From Myroides odoratimimus (GTDB taxonomy: Bacteria; Bacteroidota; Bacteroidia; Flavobacteriales; Flavobacteriaceae), in contig NZ_BCMQ01000001.1 of the NCBI RefSeq assembly GCF_001485415.1, positions 414,861 through 478,860 of the forward strand: a DNA stretch of 64,000 bases, read 5' to 3'. The notes under the pieces were generated by a model that was not told the DNA's origin, made no database searches, and worked only from the letters and a program-made list of their open reading frames with translations. Shown one piece after another: positions 18,881-28,535 of this stretch (positions within the stretch are counted from its first letter, which is position 1; every line of letters starts with the position of its first letter). Position numbers and translations under genes: made by a program.

Positions 18881-20054
18881 CCCAAACGAACAAGGATATT
18901 ACGGAGAGTACGGAGGTTCATTTATCCCTGAGATGCTGTATAAGAATGTATCAGACTTACAAGAGAGATACCTAGATATCATACAGACAGAAGATTTTCA
19001 ACAAGAACTAAACAAGCTACTTAAAGATTATGTGGGGAGACCTACTCCTCTATTCTATTCTGCTAACTTATCTGCTAAATATAAAGCGAAGATCTATCTA
19101 AAGAGAGAAGATTTAAACCACACAGGAGCTCATAAAATCAATAATACAATAGGACAAGTGCTCTTAGCTAAACGCTTAGGCAAAAAGAGGATTATAGCTG
19201 AGACAGGTGCAGGACAGCACGGTGTAGCTACTGCTACTACTTGCGCACTGTTAAATCTAGAGTGCACTGTATTTATGGGGGCACATGATATCGAACGTCA
19301 AAAGCCTAATGTAGAACGCATGCGTATGCTAGGGGCAAAAGTAGTAGCTGCTGAGAGTGGGAGCAAGACTTTAAAAGACGCTACAAATGAAGCTATACGC
19401 GAATGGATCAATAATCCACAAGAGACCTATTATGTGATCGGTTCTGTAGTAGGACCTCATCCTTATCCTGATATGGTAGCGAAGTTCCAATCTATCATCA
19501 GTAAAGAAATAAAAGCACAGCTAATAGAGCAAGAGAATACTCCTAACCCAGACTATGTAGTAGCATGTGTAGGTGGGGGAAGTAATGCGATGGGCGCTTT
19601 CTACCACTTTATAGACAATGGTCATACAAAATTAATCGCAGTAGAAGCGGCAGGTCTAGGAGTAGAAACAGGACAGACTGCGGCTACTATCGCCTTAGGA
19701 AAACAAGGTATTATCCACGGTAGTAAGACTTACCTTATACAGACAGAGGATGGACAGATTATAGAGCCTTATTCTATCTCAGCCGGATTAGATTATCCTG
19801 GTATAGGACCTGCACATGCCTATCTGAGTGATACAGGTAAGATCACTGTAGGTAGTATCACAGATGATGAAGCGATCAAAGCTGCTTTTGAATTAACGCG
19901 TATAGATGGGATTATACCTGCACTAGAATCAGCACACGCCTTGGCTTACCTAAATAAGATGGAGCTAAAAGAAAGCGATATCGTAGTGGTAAACTTATCA
20001 GGACGAGGCGATAAAGACATGATTACTTACTCTAAATACTTTAACCATGAATAA
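18867..20054 (+). CDS. trpB: Tryptophan synthase beta chain
   Basis: This 395-residue PLP enzyme condenses indole with serine. The PLP Lys is K90 in [15 protein letters not shown], and the phosphate loop is the GGGSNAMG near residue 235. It begins 14 nt inside trpF and overlaps trpA by 8 nt. This arrangement suggests coupled translation of the complex partners. The N-terminus [14 protein letters not shown] fits the standard TrpB1 type. Confidence 0.97.
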   Translation: MKEFNPNEQGYYGEYGGSFIPEMLYKNVSDLQERYLDIIQTEDFQQELNKLLKDYVGRPTPLFYSANLSAKYKAKIYLKREDLNHTGAHKINNTIGQVLLAKRLGKKRIIAETGAGQHGVATATTCALLNLECTVFMGAHDIERQKPNVERMRMLGAKVVAAESGSKTLKDATNEAIREWINNPQETYYVIGSVVGPHPYPDMVAKFQSIISKEIKAQLIEQENTPNPDYVVACVGGGSNAMGAFYHFIDNGHTKLIAVEAAGLGVETGQTAATIALGKQGIIHGSKTYLIQTEDGQIIEPYSISAGLDYPGIGPAHAYLSDTGKITVGSITDDEAIKAAFELTRIDGIIPALESAHALAYLNKMELKESDIVVVNLSGRGDKDMITYSKYFNHE

Positions 20055-20817
20055 CAGAATCAACACACTCTTCACCGAGAAGAAATCCAATATACTTTCG
20101 ATCTACTTCACAGCTGGTTATCCTGCTATAGAAGACACCATGACCATCTTAAAGAATCTAGATAACGCTGGTGTAGATTTAGTAGAAATAGGCATGCCTT
20201 TCTCAGATCCACTAGCAGACGGGCCAGTTATACAGCACAGTAGTGAGCAGGCTTTACTAAACGGTATTACAGTCTCTAAGCTATTCGAACAATTAAAAGA
20301 AATGAGACAGCACATTACTATACCTGTTGTCTTAATGGGGTATCTAAATCCAGTACTAAGATATGGTGTAGAGGCATTCATAGCGAAATGCGCAGAAGTA
20401 GGTGTAGATGGTATTATCCTTCCAGACTTACCTATGGACTACTACTTATCCCATTTCAAGACACACTGTGATCAACACAACGTCAGTAATATCATGTTGA
20501 TAAGTAATGATACTTCGATAGAACGTGTACGCCATATAGATGAACAGACAAATGGTTTTATCTATTTAGTTTCTTCTAATGGAACCACAGGCTCTAACAA
20601 GTCTTTAGAAGAGCAACAAGCATACTATAAATACATTCAAGATTTAAAGCTTAAAAATCCTGCTCTTATCGGCTTTGGAGTAAGAGATAAACACACCTAT
20701 AACCTGACCAATCAATATAGCTCAGGGGCGATTATAGGAACAGCCTTTATGAAGCATATTAATGAACATGGCATTAGTGAGGAGAGTATCCATAACTTCA
20801 TCAAAAGCATTAGGTAA
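20047..20817 (+). CDS. trpA: Tryptophan synthase alpha chain
   Basis: This 256-residue TIM barrel cleaves indole-3-glycerol phosphate to indole, which is channelled to TrpB. Catalytic E47 and D58 lie in [18 protein letters not shown]. It is the last gene of the operon and is followed by a strong terminator. The operon therefore holds all seven functions in the order E, G, D, C, F, B, A. Confidence 0.97.
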   Translation: MNNRINTLFTEKKSNILSIYFTAGYPAIEDTMTILKNLDNAGVDLVEIGMPFSDPLADGPVIQHSSEQALLNGITVSKLFEQLKEMRQHITIPVVLMGYLNPVLRYGVEAFIAKCAEVGVDGIILPDLPMDYYLSHFKTHCDQHNVSNIMLISNDTSIERVRHIDEQTNGFIYLVSSNGTTGSNKSLEEQQAYYKYIQDLKLKNPALIGFGVRDKHTYNLTNQYSSGAIIGTAFMKHINEHGISEESIHNFIKSIR

Positions 20818-20832
20818 GTATAGCCCTAATTA

Positions 20833-20846
20833 TGGCGAATTCGCCA
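20833..20846. repeat. 14-nt perfect palindrome
   Basis: TGGCGAATTCGCCA lies 15 nt after the trpA stop. It could be a small hairpin or a protein site, and nothing indicates which. Confidence 0.5.
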
Positions 20847-20872
20847 CATTTAAGATTTAACGATATATACTA

Positions 20873-20912
20873 AACAAAATAGGCAACTCATGCGAGTTGC
20901 CTATTTTGTTAT
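20873..20912. terminator. Terminator after the trp operon, shared with the feo side
   Basis: A 17-bp perfect stem (AACAAAATAGGCAACTC and its complement) encloses a 4-nt loop. T-rich sequence on the plus side and the mirrored arrangement on the minus side mean it can serve both the trp operon and the convergent feo genes. Confidence 0.9.
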
Positions 20913-20927
20913 TTTAAAGAATGGTGA

Positions 20928-21059
20928 TTAAGAACATCCGCAGCTACCTCCGCCACAAGAACCTTTCTTATTCGTTTTATTCTTCCAAAAGCCTTTTTTA
21001 ATGATGTACCCCAATGCAATAATTACAATTGCATAGGCAATTATTTCTTGGTAACCCAT
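20928..21059 (-). CDS. FeoB-associated Cys-rich membrane peptide
   Basis: A 43-residue peptide has one N-terminal membrane helix (about residues 6-23), then a Lys-rich stretch, then the C-terminal CGGGSCGCS. This matches the small FeoB-associated Cys-rich proteins found beside feoB in many bacteria, where they may act like FeoC. The precise function is unknown. It starts 7 nt after the feoB stop, so it is the third gene of the feo operon. Confidence 0.85.
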   Translation of the reverse strand: MGYQEIIAYAIVIIALGYIIKKGFWKNKTNKKGSCGGGSCGCS

Positions 21060-21066
21060 AATTACT

Positions 21067-23178
21067 TTATTTTAAAAGTTGATATGCTATTAAAGCTGCG
21101 ACATACGCAAAAACAGTCATAAACACTAATTGGTAGATAGTCCATTTCCAAGACTTAGTCTCTCTTTTCACGATTGCTACTGTAGCTGTACACTGCATCG
21201 CAAAAGCATAAAAGAACATTAGTGACACCCCACTGGCTAGCGTGAAGACTGGTTGTCCTGTATCAGGCCATATCTCTGCTGCCATTTTTTGTTTAATACG
21301 TCCATCTTCATCGTTCTCATCCCCAGATCCTACATTATAAATAGTTCCAAGTACTCCTACGAAGATTTCACGTCCTACGAAAGAAGACAATACTGCGATA
21401 CCTACTTTCCAGTCATATCCTAGAGGTTTGATTACAGGCTCTATTGTTTTACCTAGAATACCGATATAAGAATTCTCTAATCTATAACTAGCGATATGCT
21501 CGCTTAATTCTTCTTCGCTTACCTCTTTATCTTGATATACTTCTGTAATATGTTTCTCAGCATTCTCAAAGCGTTCTCCTGGTCCATGAGCACCTAAGAA
21601 CCAAATGATGATCGATAATACGAATATAATCTTACCCGCACCTACTACGAATGCTTTAGTCTTCTCATACATATTCACCACTACGTTCTTAATAATCGGA
21701 GTACGGTAGTTTGGCATCTCGATTACGAAGTATGACTTGCGCTCGCTTTTGATGTATTTACTCAATGCCCAAGATGATAACAAAGCTGCTAAGAATCCTA
21801 CTAGATAGAATAACGTCAATGTCAATCCTTGTATACTTAAGAATCCAAATACACGTGTATCAGGAATTACTAAGGCAATAATGATAATATATACTGGAAT
21901 ACGAGCAGAACACGTAGTAAACGGTGTTACAAGTATTGTAATCAATCTTTCTTTAGGGTTCTCGATATTACGAGCTGACATAATCGCTGGAATAGCACAT
22001 GCATTACCAGAGATAAGTGGCACTACTGATTTACCACTTAATCCGAATGGACGCATTAATCTATCCATTAAGAACACCACTCTACTCATATACCCTGTCT
22101 CTTCTAAGATAGAAATAAACATAAATAGAATAGCAATCTGAGGAATGAAAGGCATTACCCCTCCGATACCTGGTACGATACCATCCGCTATCAAATCTGT
22201 AAGCTTACCTGGCTCCATCGTATCGTGTACCCAAGAACTAAGATTAGCAAACTGCTCATCAATCCAATCCATCGGAATACTTGACCACTCAAAGATAGCC
22301 TGGAAGACCAACATCATAATCGCAAAGAAGATTAGGTATCCATACACTTTATGGGTAAGTATTCTATCTACTTTAGAACGAAGATCTGTAGCTTTATTGA
22401 CATCACGTGAATACGTTTCTTTTAAAACGTCGTTGATAAACTGATATCTCTTGATTGTCTTTTTGTGTTGAAGCTTTTTGATTTCACTTTCTGACAACTG
22501 AACTCCCTTCGCCTCTATCTCTTTCTTCCCTATATTCCCGATCTTGATGTCTTGTGAATAGATCATCCACAATTTGAATACAGAAAGGTTAGGGAATGTC
22601 AAAGCAAGTTTACTAAAGAACTCTGTGTCTACTGCTGTAGCATTCACACATGGTTCTATAGAATACGTTCTATAATTTAATATTGCTTGTTTTAACTCTT
22701 GAATACCAAGTTTTTTCTTCGCACTGATTAAAACAATCTTTGTATTTAATTTCTTTTCTAACTCCGCTATCTTCAGACTAATCCCCTTCTCGTCCATATG
22801 ATCAGCCATATTAACAGCTAATATCGTAGGAACACCAAGTTCTTTAACCTGAGTAAATAGTAATAAGTTACGCTTTAGATTTTCTATATCAGCTACTACA
22901 ACAGTAACATCTGGAAAGTCATCATTAGTAGGATCAAATAATAAGTCTAATACAATGCGTTCATCTTCAGAACTCGCATTAATACTATATGTTCCTGGTA
23001 AGTCGATAATAGTAGCATTTACTTTATCATCTAACTTCGCTACTCCAGATTTTTTATCTACAGTAATACCAGGATAATTTCCTATCTTATGGTTAAGACC
23101 CGTCAGGGCATTGAATACAGAGGTTTTCCCTACATTAGGATTACCTATTAGGGCAACTTTTATATCTTTTTTCATCAA
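21067..23178 (-). CDS. feoB: Ferrous iron transporter FeoB
   Basis: This 703-residue inner membrane protein imports Fe2+. The N-terminal GTPase domain shows G1 GNPNVGKTS (residues 12-20), G3 DLPGTYS near residue 59 and G4 NMADHMDEKG near residue 123. The C-terminal half has the two gate regions, including the GNACAIPAIMSAR stretch and the SSFVGREIFVG segment. The length is normal. It lies 23 nt after feoA and 7 nt before the Cys-rich peptide gene. The second Met of MMKKDIK could equally be the start. Confidence 0.96.
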   Translation of the reverse strand: MMKKDIKVALIGNPNVGKTSVFNALTGLNHKIGNYPGITVDKKSGVAKLDDKVNATIIDLPGTYSINASSEDERIVLDLLFDPTNDDFPDVTVVVADIENLKRNLLLFTQVKELGVPTILAVNMADHMDEKGISLKIAELEKKLNTKIVLISAKKKLGIQELKQAILNYRTYSIEPCVNATAVDTEFFSKLALTFPNLSVFKLWMIYSQDIKIGNIGKKEIEAKGVQLSESEIKKLQHKKTIKRYQFINDVLKETYSRDVNKATDLRSKVDRILTHKVYGYLIFFAIMMLVFQAIFEWSSIPMDWIDEQFANLSSWVHDTMEPGKLTDLIADGIVPGIGGVMPFIPQIAILFMFISILEETGYMSRVVFLMDRLMRPFGLSGKSVVPLISGNACAIPAIMSARNIENPKERLITILVTPFTTCSARIPVYIIIIALVIPDTRVFGFLSIQGLTLTLFYLVGFLAALLSSWALSKYIKSERKSYFVIEMPNYRTPIIKNVVVNMYEKTKAFVVGAGKIIFVLSIIIWFLGAHGPGERFENAEKHITEVYQDKEVSEEELSEHIASYRLENSYIGILGKTIEPVIKPLGYDWKVGIAVLSSFVGREIFVGVLGTIYNVGSGDENDEDGRIKQKMAAEIWPDTGQPVFTLASGVSLMFFYAFAMQCTATVAIVKRETKSWKWTIYQLVFMTVFAYVAALIAYQLLK

Positions 23179-23201
23179 CTATATGTAATATCTTAATCTA
23201 A

Positions 23202-23459
23202 TTAGCCAATTAATTCTACTTGTATCTCCTTAGCTAATTCTTTTCGAATAGATAAATGCGTATCATTAATACACAGATATATTGGGTCACCTAGAGGAGC
23301 TACCTCTAGAAGTTCCACAGCATTACCTGGTAGACATCCCATCTCTAATAGTTTTAAAGGAACCTTGTGCATATCGAAGTCTGCTATCACTCCTTTTTCA
23401 TTTCTTTTTAATAAGTCTAAAGTTGTACTCACCTTATTTAGATTTAATTCATATTGCAA
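23202..23459 (-). CDS. feoA: Ferrous iron transport protein A
   Basis: This 85-residue SH3-like cytoplasmic protein supports FeoB. The LLEMGCLPGNAVELLEVAPLG segment (given here only as a landmark) fits the family pattern of a Met/Gly turn followed by paired strands, and the CINDTHLSIRKELA part corresponds to the usual ...LSLRKEEA ending. It is the first gene of the feo operon. Confidence 0.93.
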   Translation of the reverse strand: MQYELNLNKVSTTLDLLKRNEKGVIADFDMHKVPLKLLEMGCLPGNAVELLEVAPLGDPIYLCINDTHLSIRKELAKEIQVELIG

Positions 23460-23493
23460 ATTTAGTCAATAAAAAAGATTATAGAACTATATT

Positions 23494-23509
23494 CCTAATA
23501 ATTATCAGT
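23494..23509 (-). promoter_or_regulatory. Possible Fur-type site upstream of feoA
   Basis: On the minus strand the stretch reads ACTGATAATTATTAGG, partly matching the GATAAT units of Fur boxes. It lies about 35-50 nt before the feoA start. AT-rich sequence makes chance matches likely, so this is tentative. Confidence 0.25.
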
Positions 23510-23593
23510 ATTAATACTACTATAATTACCGCACAACCTTTTCATTATTAGCTTATTTTGATTCATAACTTAGAAACAGAAATATTCATATAT

Positions 23594-23633
23594 AAAAAAT
23601 CCCCCTACATCAACTAATAAATGTAGAGGGATT
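23594..23633 (-). terminator. Terminator after the SCO-family gene
   Basis: The arms AATCCCTCTACAT and ATGTAGGGGGATT (minus strand) form a 13-bp stem with one G-U pair and are followed by TTTTTT. Confidence 0.85.
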
Positions 23634-23652
23634 ATACTGTATAATTATTTAA

Positions 23653-24363
23653 TTACTTTGACTTACTATTTTCATGCTCATACAGCCATTGGATGTCTTC
23701 CCATAGCTGCTGCATATTCTTAGCTTCTTTATCAGGAGTATCTAGATTAGTACCGTCATAGAACCCACGGATACGGCCATTGCCATCTACTAGAATAAAG
23801 TTTTCGGTGTGTACCATATCATACATCTCTTCTGGAGACCCCGTCTTCACAGCTAAGTAAGAGTTACGAGCGATATAATAGATATCTCTTTTATCCCCTG
23901 TTACTAAGTTCCATATCTTATCATCAGCGCCTTTGTGTAATGCATATTCTTTTAGCACAGGTACACTATCGATATCAGGAGTTACTGAGTGTGATAATAA
24001 TTTAACGCCTGGCAGAGTCTTAATCTTATCTTGAAGCCAAACCATATTATCACTCATGATAGGACAAATCGTAGTACAAGTGGTAAAGAAGAAATCAGCT
24101 ACATAGATATGTCCTTCATAATCTTTATTTGTAATTGTATCACCATTCTGGTTTAAGAACTTAAAAGCAGCTATCTTGTGCTTCTGTTTATTGGCCTCAT
24201 GTTGGATTAAACTATCTACCATCTCAGGATTCACCATAGCAGGTGTATATACTGGTAGTGATTTTCTATACTTCAGTGCATTGTAGAACATCACCATGAT
24301 CCCTGCACATAAAAGGAAGAAGAAAATAAAAAAGTATTTATATTTCTTGAAAAAGTGTAACAT
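23653..24363 (-). CDS. SCO1/SenC family copper-binding protein
   Basis: This 236-residue thioredoxin-fold protein is anchored by an N-terminal membrane helix (about residues 8-28) and faces the periplasm. The CTTIC motif gives C96 and C100, and H185 lies in MVHTENF, which together are the three copper ligands of SCO proteins. Such proteins help assemble the CuA centre of cytochrome oxidase. No oxidase genes are next to it. It appears to be a single gene with its own terminator. Confidence 0.92.
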   Translation of the reverse strand: MLHFFKKYKYFFIFFFLLCAGIMVMFYNALKYRKSLPVYTPAMVNPEMVDSLIQHEANKQKHKIAAFKFLNQNGDTITNKDYEGHIYVADFFFTTCTTICPIMSDNMVWLQDKIKTLPGVKLLSHSVTPDIDSVPVLKEYALHKGADDKIWNLVTGDKRDIYYIARNSYLAVKTGSPEEMYDMVHTENFILVDGNGRIRGFYDGTNLDTPDKEAKNMQQLWEDIQWLYEHENSKSK

Positions 24364-24480
24364 TTTAAATAGAGTTTCGACAAACTTACAAAATCCCTTT
24401 TAACCTGAAGGTTAAAGACATGATAAATACAAGATGTCTTATTTAAAGTAGAGAAAAATACGATTATAAAAGATATTTTC

Positions 24481-24488
24481 TATTTTTG
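24481..24488 (+). promoter_or_regulatory. -7 promoter box before the M13 peptidase gene
   Basis: TATTTTTG matches the Bacteroidota TAnnTTTG box and lies 37 nt before the start codon. No clear TTTG was seen at -33. Confidence 0.5.
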
Positions 24489-24524
24489 TTAGAATATCAA
24501 TAGGAACAAAATTAATTATATACT

Positions 24525-26591
24525 ATGAACAAAAGAGTTTTATTAACCTCTGCCTTCGCTGTAGTATCATTAGTAGCTTGTAAAGATGCTAAGAATACGA
24601 CAGAGCAAGAAGATCAAGTAGCTCATGGAATCAACCTAGAATACATGGATAAAAATGTAAAGCCTGGTGATGACTTTTTCCGTTATGTAAACGGTGCTTG
24701 GTATGACAAAACTGAAATTCCAAATGACAGAACACGTTGGGGAAGTTTTGATGAATTAAGACAAAACACAGATAAGGATGCCCTTGCTATCCTTAGAGAG
24801 GCTGCTGAAGACTCTAAACTTGATCCTAAATCTGATCAAGCTAAAGCTGTAGCTGTATTCCAAACTTACTTAGATGAAGCTAAAAGAAATGAGTTAGGAG
24901 TAGCTCCTCTTAAACCTTACTTAGATAAAATCAATGCAATCAAAACTCCAGAAGATGCGACTAAACTAATCAACGAATTAGTAGCTGAAGGAGGGTTAGG
25001 ATTATATTCTATCTACGTATATGCAGATGCAAAAAGCTCTCAAGAAAATACAGTATACATCAGTTTAGGTTCTTTAGGTTTACCTGATCGTGATTATTAT
25101 GTATTAAAAGATAAAGACATCACTGAAAAACGTGACCAATACGTAGCACACGTAGCACGTATGTTAGAATTAGCTGGTGAACCTAAAGAAGAGGCTACTA
25201 CAGATTCTAAACGTGTATTAGCGATCGAAACTAAAATGGCTGAACCTCGCCTTACTAGAGTAGAGCGTAGAGATAGCCGTCTTACTTATAACCCTATGAC
25301 AGTAGCTGAGCTTCAAAAATTAACACCTGCTGTTGATTGGAATGCTTATATCGCTGCTACAGGATTAAAGAACGTTGAAAAGCTAATTGTATCTCAACCG
25401 AAATACATGAAAGCACTTAACGAAATCCTTTCTGCTAAGAATATCGAAGATATCAAAGCGTATATGAAATGGACTTTAGTGAACAAAAATGCTAGCTTCT
25501 TATCTACTGAGATGGAGAAAGCGAACTGGGAGTTCTACTCTAAAACATTAGAAGGTGCTAAAGAACAAAGACCTGTTGACGAAAGAGCATTAGCTGTAGT
25601 TAACGGTACTGTAGGAGAAGCTTTAGGACAATTATACGTTGCTAAAAAATTCCCTGCTGAAGCGAAAGCAAAAGCTCAAGCAATGATTAAAAACGTACTT
25701 ACAGCTTTCGGTGATCGTATCAAAGCATTACCATGGATGGCTGAAGAAACTAAAAAAGGTGCTTTAGAAAAATTAGCAACTACAACAGTGAAAATCGGTT
25801 ACCCTGACAAATGGGAAGATTACTCTGCTATGGATATTAAAGCTCCTAAAGACGGTGGTAATCACTTCGAAAACATGAAGAATGCTACTAAATGGGATTT
25901 TGCTAAAAACATGGAAGACTTCGGTAAACCTGTAGATAAATCTCGTTGGGGAATGGCTCCACAGACAGTGAACGCTTACTTCAACCCTATCTATAACGAA
26001 ATAGTATTCCCTGCTGCTATCTTACAACCTCCATTCTATGATTATAAAGCTGACGAAGCGATTAACTATGGTGGTATCGGAGCTGTAATCGGACACGAGA
26101 TCTCTCACAGTTTTGATGACTCAGGAGCTCGTTATGATAAAAACGGAAACTTAAACAACTGGTGGACTGACGCTGACTTAGCTAGTTTTACTAAATTAGG
26201 TGATGCTTTAGCTGCTCAGTACAGCGCATTAGAGCCTCTACCAGGTGTATTCGTAGACGGTAAATTCACTTTAGGTGAGAATATCGGAGACTTAGGTGGT
26301 GTTAATGCTGCTTATGACGGATTACAAATCTATTTAAAAGAAAATGGTGATCCAGGTCTAATCGACGGATTCACACCTGAGCAACGTTTCTTTATCTCTT
26401 GGGGAACTATCTGGAGAACTAAAGCTCGTGATGAGGCAATTAAAAACCAAGTGAAAACTGACCCTCACGCTCCTGGACACTACAGAGCGTATGTACCTCT
26501 TCAAAACGTAGATGCTTTCTACAAAGCATTTGATATTAAAGAAGGTGATAAATTATACATCAAACCTGAGGAAAGAGTTAAAATCTGGTAA
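24525..26591 (+). CDS. M13 (neprilysin-like) family zinc metallopeptidase, lipoprotein
   Basis: This 688-residue protein has a signal peptide with the lipobox LVAC (Cys about residue 19), so it is probably attached to an envelope membrane. The zinc site is H524-E525-x-x-H528 in GHEISHSFDD, with the third ligand E585 in ENIGDLGG. The NAYFNP motif near residue 485, typical of M13 enzymes for substrate binding, is present. Such enzymes cleave short peptides, probably for nutrition or peptide turnover in the periplasm. Length and motifs are normal and the gene stands alone. Confidence 0.95.
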   Translation: MNKRVLLTSAFAVVSLVACKDAKNTTEQEDQVAHGINLEYMDKNVKPGDDFFRYVNGAWYDKTEIPNDRTRWGSFDELRQNTDKDALAILREAAEDSKLDPKSDQAKAVAVFQTYLDEAKRNELGVAPLKPYLDKINAIKTPEDATKLINELVAEGGLGLYSIYVYADAKSSQENTVYISLGSLGLPDRDYYVLKDKDITEKRDQYVAHVARMLELAGEPKEEATTDSKRVLAIETKMAEPRLTRVERRDSRLTYNPMTVAELQKLTPAVDWNAYIAATGLKNVEKLIVSQPKYMKALNEILSAKNIEDIKAYMKWTLVNKNASFLSTEMEKANWEFYSKTLEGAKEQRPVDERALAVVNGTVGEALGQLYVAKKFPAEAKAKAQAMIKNVLTAFGDRIKALPWMAEETKKGALEKLATTTVKIGYPDKWEDYSAMDIKAPKDGGNHFENMKNATKWDFAKNMEDFGKPVDKSRWGMAPQTVNAYFNPIYNEIVFPAAILQPPFYDYKADEAINYGGIGAVIGHEISHSFDDSGARYDKNGNLNNWWTDADLASFTKLGDALAAQYSALEPLPGVFVDGKFTLGENIGDLGGVNAAYDGLQIYLKENGDPGLIDGFTPEQRFFISWGTIWRTKARDEAIKNQVKTDPHAPGHYRAYVPLQNVDAFYKAFDIKEGDKLYIKPEERVKIW

Positions 26592-26611
26592 TCAGAACAG
26601 AATAAATAAGG

Positions 26612-26646
26612 ATAAAGGAGTCTCAATGAGGCTCCTTTATTGTTTT
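26612..26646 (+). terminator. Terminator after the M13 peptidase gene
   Basis: The arms ATAAAGGAG and CTCCTTTAT flank an 11-nt loop and are followed by TGTTTTA. Confidence 0.75.
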
Positions 26647-26755
26647 ATACATACGACAAGGCTAAGCCTACACAAAATCCAAACAACAACCTCAACTTCA
26701 ACACCATACATACAAAAACAGCGCTTCACTATATCAACCCTAATTGGACTTATCG

Positions 26756-26822
26756 CATAGTGGTCGCATAGTTATGGGATACTGCTCGCATAAAAAAGAG
26801 CTAAAAGTATGCGACCACTATG
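26756..26822. repeat. Perfect 15-bp inverted repeat in an intergenic region
   Basis: CATAGTGGTCGCATA (26756-26770) is repeated in inverted form at 26808-26822. The 37-nt loop contains a second small stem, GCTC...GAGC. It lies in the 350-nt gap between two convergent genes and is separate from both of their terminators. It could be an RNA structure, a remnant of a small mobile element, or a protein site. No reading frame of note is in this gap. Confidence 0.7.
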
Positions 26823-26891
26823 TTATCGTTATCCTTTGACTGTTCTATCATAGACAACAAGAAATAAACAAGTAACACTTTATCCAACAAA

Positions 26892-26918
26892 AAAGCATTG
26901 TGATAATCACAATGCTTT
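26892..26918 (-). terminator. Terminator after the S41 peptidase gene
   Basis: The 12-bp perfect stem AAAGCATTGTGA / TCACAATGCTTT has a 3-nt loop and is followed on the minus strand by a T run. It lies 28 nt after the stop. Confidence 0.85.
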
Positions 26919-26945
26919 AGTATTATTATATTGAGTTCTTCCTAA

Positions 26946-28523
26946 CTATAAGGTTTTCTCGTCTATCTTTTTAATCATAGGGTCTACTTCTAACATCCAT
27001 AGATAGTAATCCTCACTAGTGTATAATTGACTTAAAAACTCTCCGACTAAGAATCGCTTCACAATCTGTTTTCGCTTATCTAATTTGAAGAATAGTTTAT
27101 TGCCTTCTAGATGTTTAATATAAGCTTTAAATACTTTATCAGAAGACATCACATAGTCTATCACCTCTTCTTTAGACATATTAGTAAACTTCGCTCTTTC
27201 TTTATCGATCTCTTGGAATACAAAGAAGCTTACAATACCCGATTTCATCAGAAGTACCACAGTGTCATCTCCATGCTTATTACCTATCGGAACAAAGATA
27301 TCTGGTACTATACCACCACCTCCATAGACTACACGTCCTTTTAAGGTTTTATACTGTAGGCTATCGGCTACTTTTATACTATCAGCAGCATATAACTCTC
27401 CATGTGCATATCTCGTTCTAAAATCGTTATTATACTCTTCTACCCCCATCGTATAAGGCTTCTGTATAGATCGTCCAGAAGGAGTGAAGTAACGAGCTGT
27501 AGTCAATCTAATAGCAGAACCATCCCCGAGCATCAATTCTCGTTGTACAAGTCCTTTACCGAAGCTTCTACGCCCTACGATAGTACCTCTATCATTATCC
27601 TGTATCGCTCCAGCTATAATTTCACTAGCAGAAGCAGAATTCTCATTAATCAATACATAAAGAGGCTTATCTGTAAAGAGACCACTTCCTTTAGACTTTG
27701 TGACTCTCTCTTGACCACCTTTATTTACAGTCTTTACGATTACCTGATCTTTCTTTAATAAATCATTTAGCATATTCACTGCTTGATCCATATACCCTCC
27801 TCCATTATCTCTCAAATCTAGGACTAGGCTAGAAATATCTTGCGTAATCAGATCCTCTAGCGCCTTTTTAAACTCCTCGTAAGTTGTACTAGAGAATCTA
27901 TTGAGCTTAATATATCCTCTACCGTCTGATAACTTAAATGCAGCATCTACACTCTTGATAGGAATAGGCTGTCTATTGACCACAATGTCTAGCTTCTTAC
28001 CTACAGTCTTACGATAGACTTCTAATTTTACATCAGTATCCCTTTCCCCTCTTAAGTATTTAGCGATACTATCAGAGGTCATCTCCTTTCCATACAGATG
28101 CTGTCCGTCAGCACTTATGATACGGTCACCCGGCTGTATACCAGATTTAAAAGCGGGGCCATCTACGATATCTTTGATTACAGCGACACTATCTTTATAG
28201 TAATAGTAGTTCACCCCTATCCCTACGAAACTACCTTGCATAGACTCTGTCACAGACTGTAGCTCACTCTTGCCGATATAGATAGAGTGTGGATCTAGTT
28301 GTTCTAGAATAGTAGTCACCGTTCTATCGACGATAGAGTCAGTATCTACATTATCTACATACTCCTTCTCTATAAAATCAATTAGCCGATTTAATTTAAG
28401 CTTATTGTGATTGGTATAAAAACCTGTTTTTCCACGATAAGAAGCAGATACAAGAAAGCCTCCTAGTAAAATACCTAAGGATAAAGAAATCGATATAATC
28501 AGAGGCCAAAAAAACTTTTTCAT
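26946..28523 (-). CDS. S41 family carboxyl-terminal processing peptidase
   Basis: This 525-residue serine peptidase has an N-terminal membrane segment (about residues 6-27), a PDZ domain (about residues 88-175) and a catalytic domain. The Ser/Lys dyad is S298 in NENSASASE and K323 in RRSFGKGLVQ, spaced 25 residues apart as in E. coli Prc. It probably trims or degrades envelope proteins in the periplasm. It starts 12 nt after the dCMP deaminase gene, so the two may share a transcript. Confidence 0.95.
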   Translation of the reverse strand: MKKFFWPLIISISLSLGILLGGFLVSASYRGKTGFYTNHNKLKLNRLIDFIEKEYVDNVDTDSIVDRTVTTILEQLDPHSIYIGKSELQSVTESMQGSFVGIGVNYYYYKDSVAVIKDIVDGPAFKSGIQPGDRIISADGQHLYGKEMTSDSIAKYLRGERDTDVKLEVYRKTVGKKLDIVVNRQPIPIKSVDAAFKLSDGRGYIKLNRFSSTTYEEFKKALEDLITQDISSLVLDLRDNGGGYMDQAVNMLNDLLKKDQVIVKTVNKGGQERVTKSKGSGLFTDKPLYVLINENSASASEIIAGAIQDNDRGTIVGRRSFGKGLVQRELMLGDGSAIRLTTARYFTPSGRSIQKPYTMGVEEYNNDFRTRYAHGELYAADSIKVADSLQYKTLKGRVVYGGGGIVPDIFVPIGNKHGDDTVVLLMKSGIVSFFVFQEIDKERAKFTNMSKEEVIDYVMSSDKVFKAYIKHLEGNKLFFKLDKRKQIVKRFLVGEFLSQLYTSEDYYLWMLEVDPMIKKIDEKTL

Positions 28524-28535
28524 CTACAGTGGATA

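Noticed and set aside
20833..20846. Operator role for the TGGCGAATTCGCCA palindrome
   Set aside because: It lies downstream of the last trp gene and in front of a terminator, with no promoter nearby; kept only as a palindrome.
26512..26760. 82-codon plus-strand frame beyond the M13 peptidase gene
   Set aside because: It starts inside the peptidase gene in another frame, runs through its terminator and has low-complexity composition without family features.
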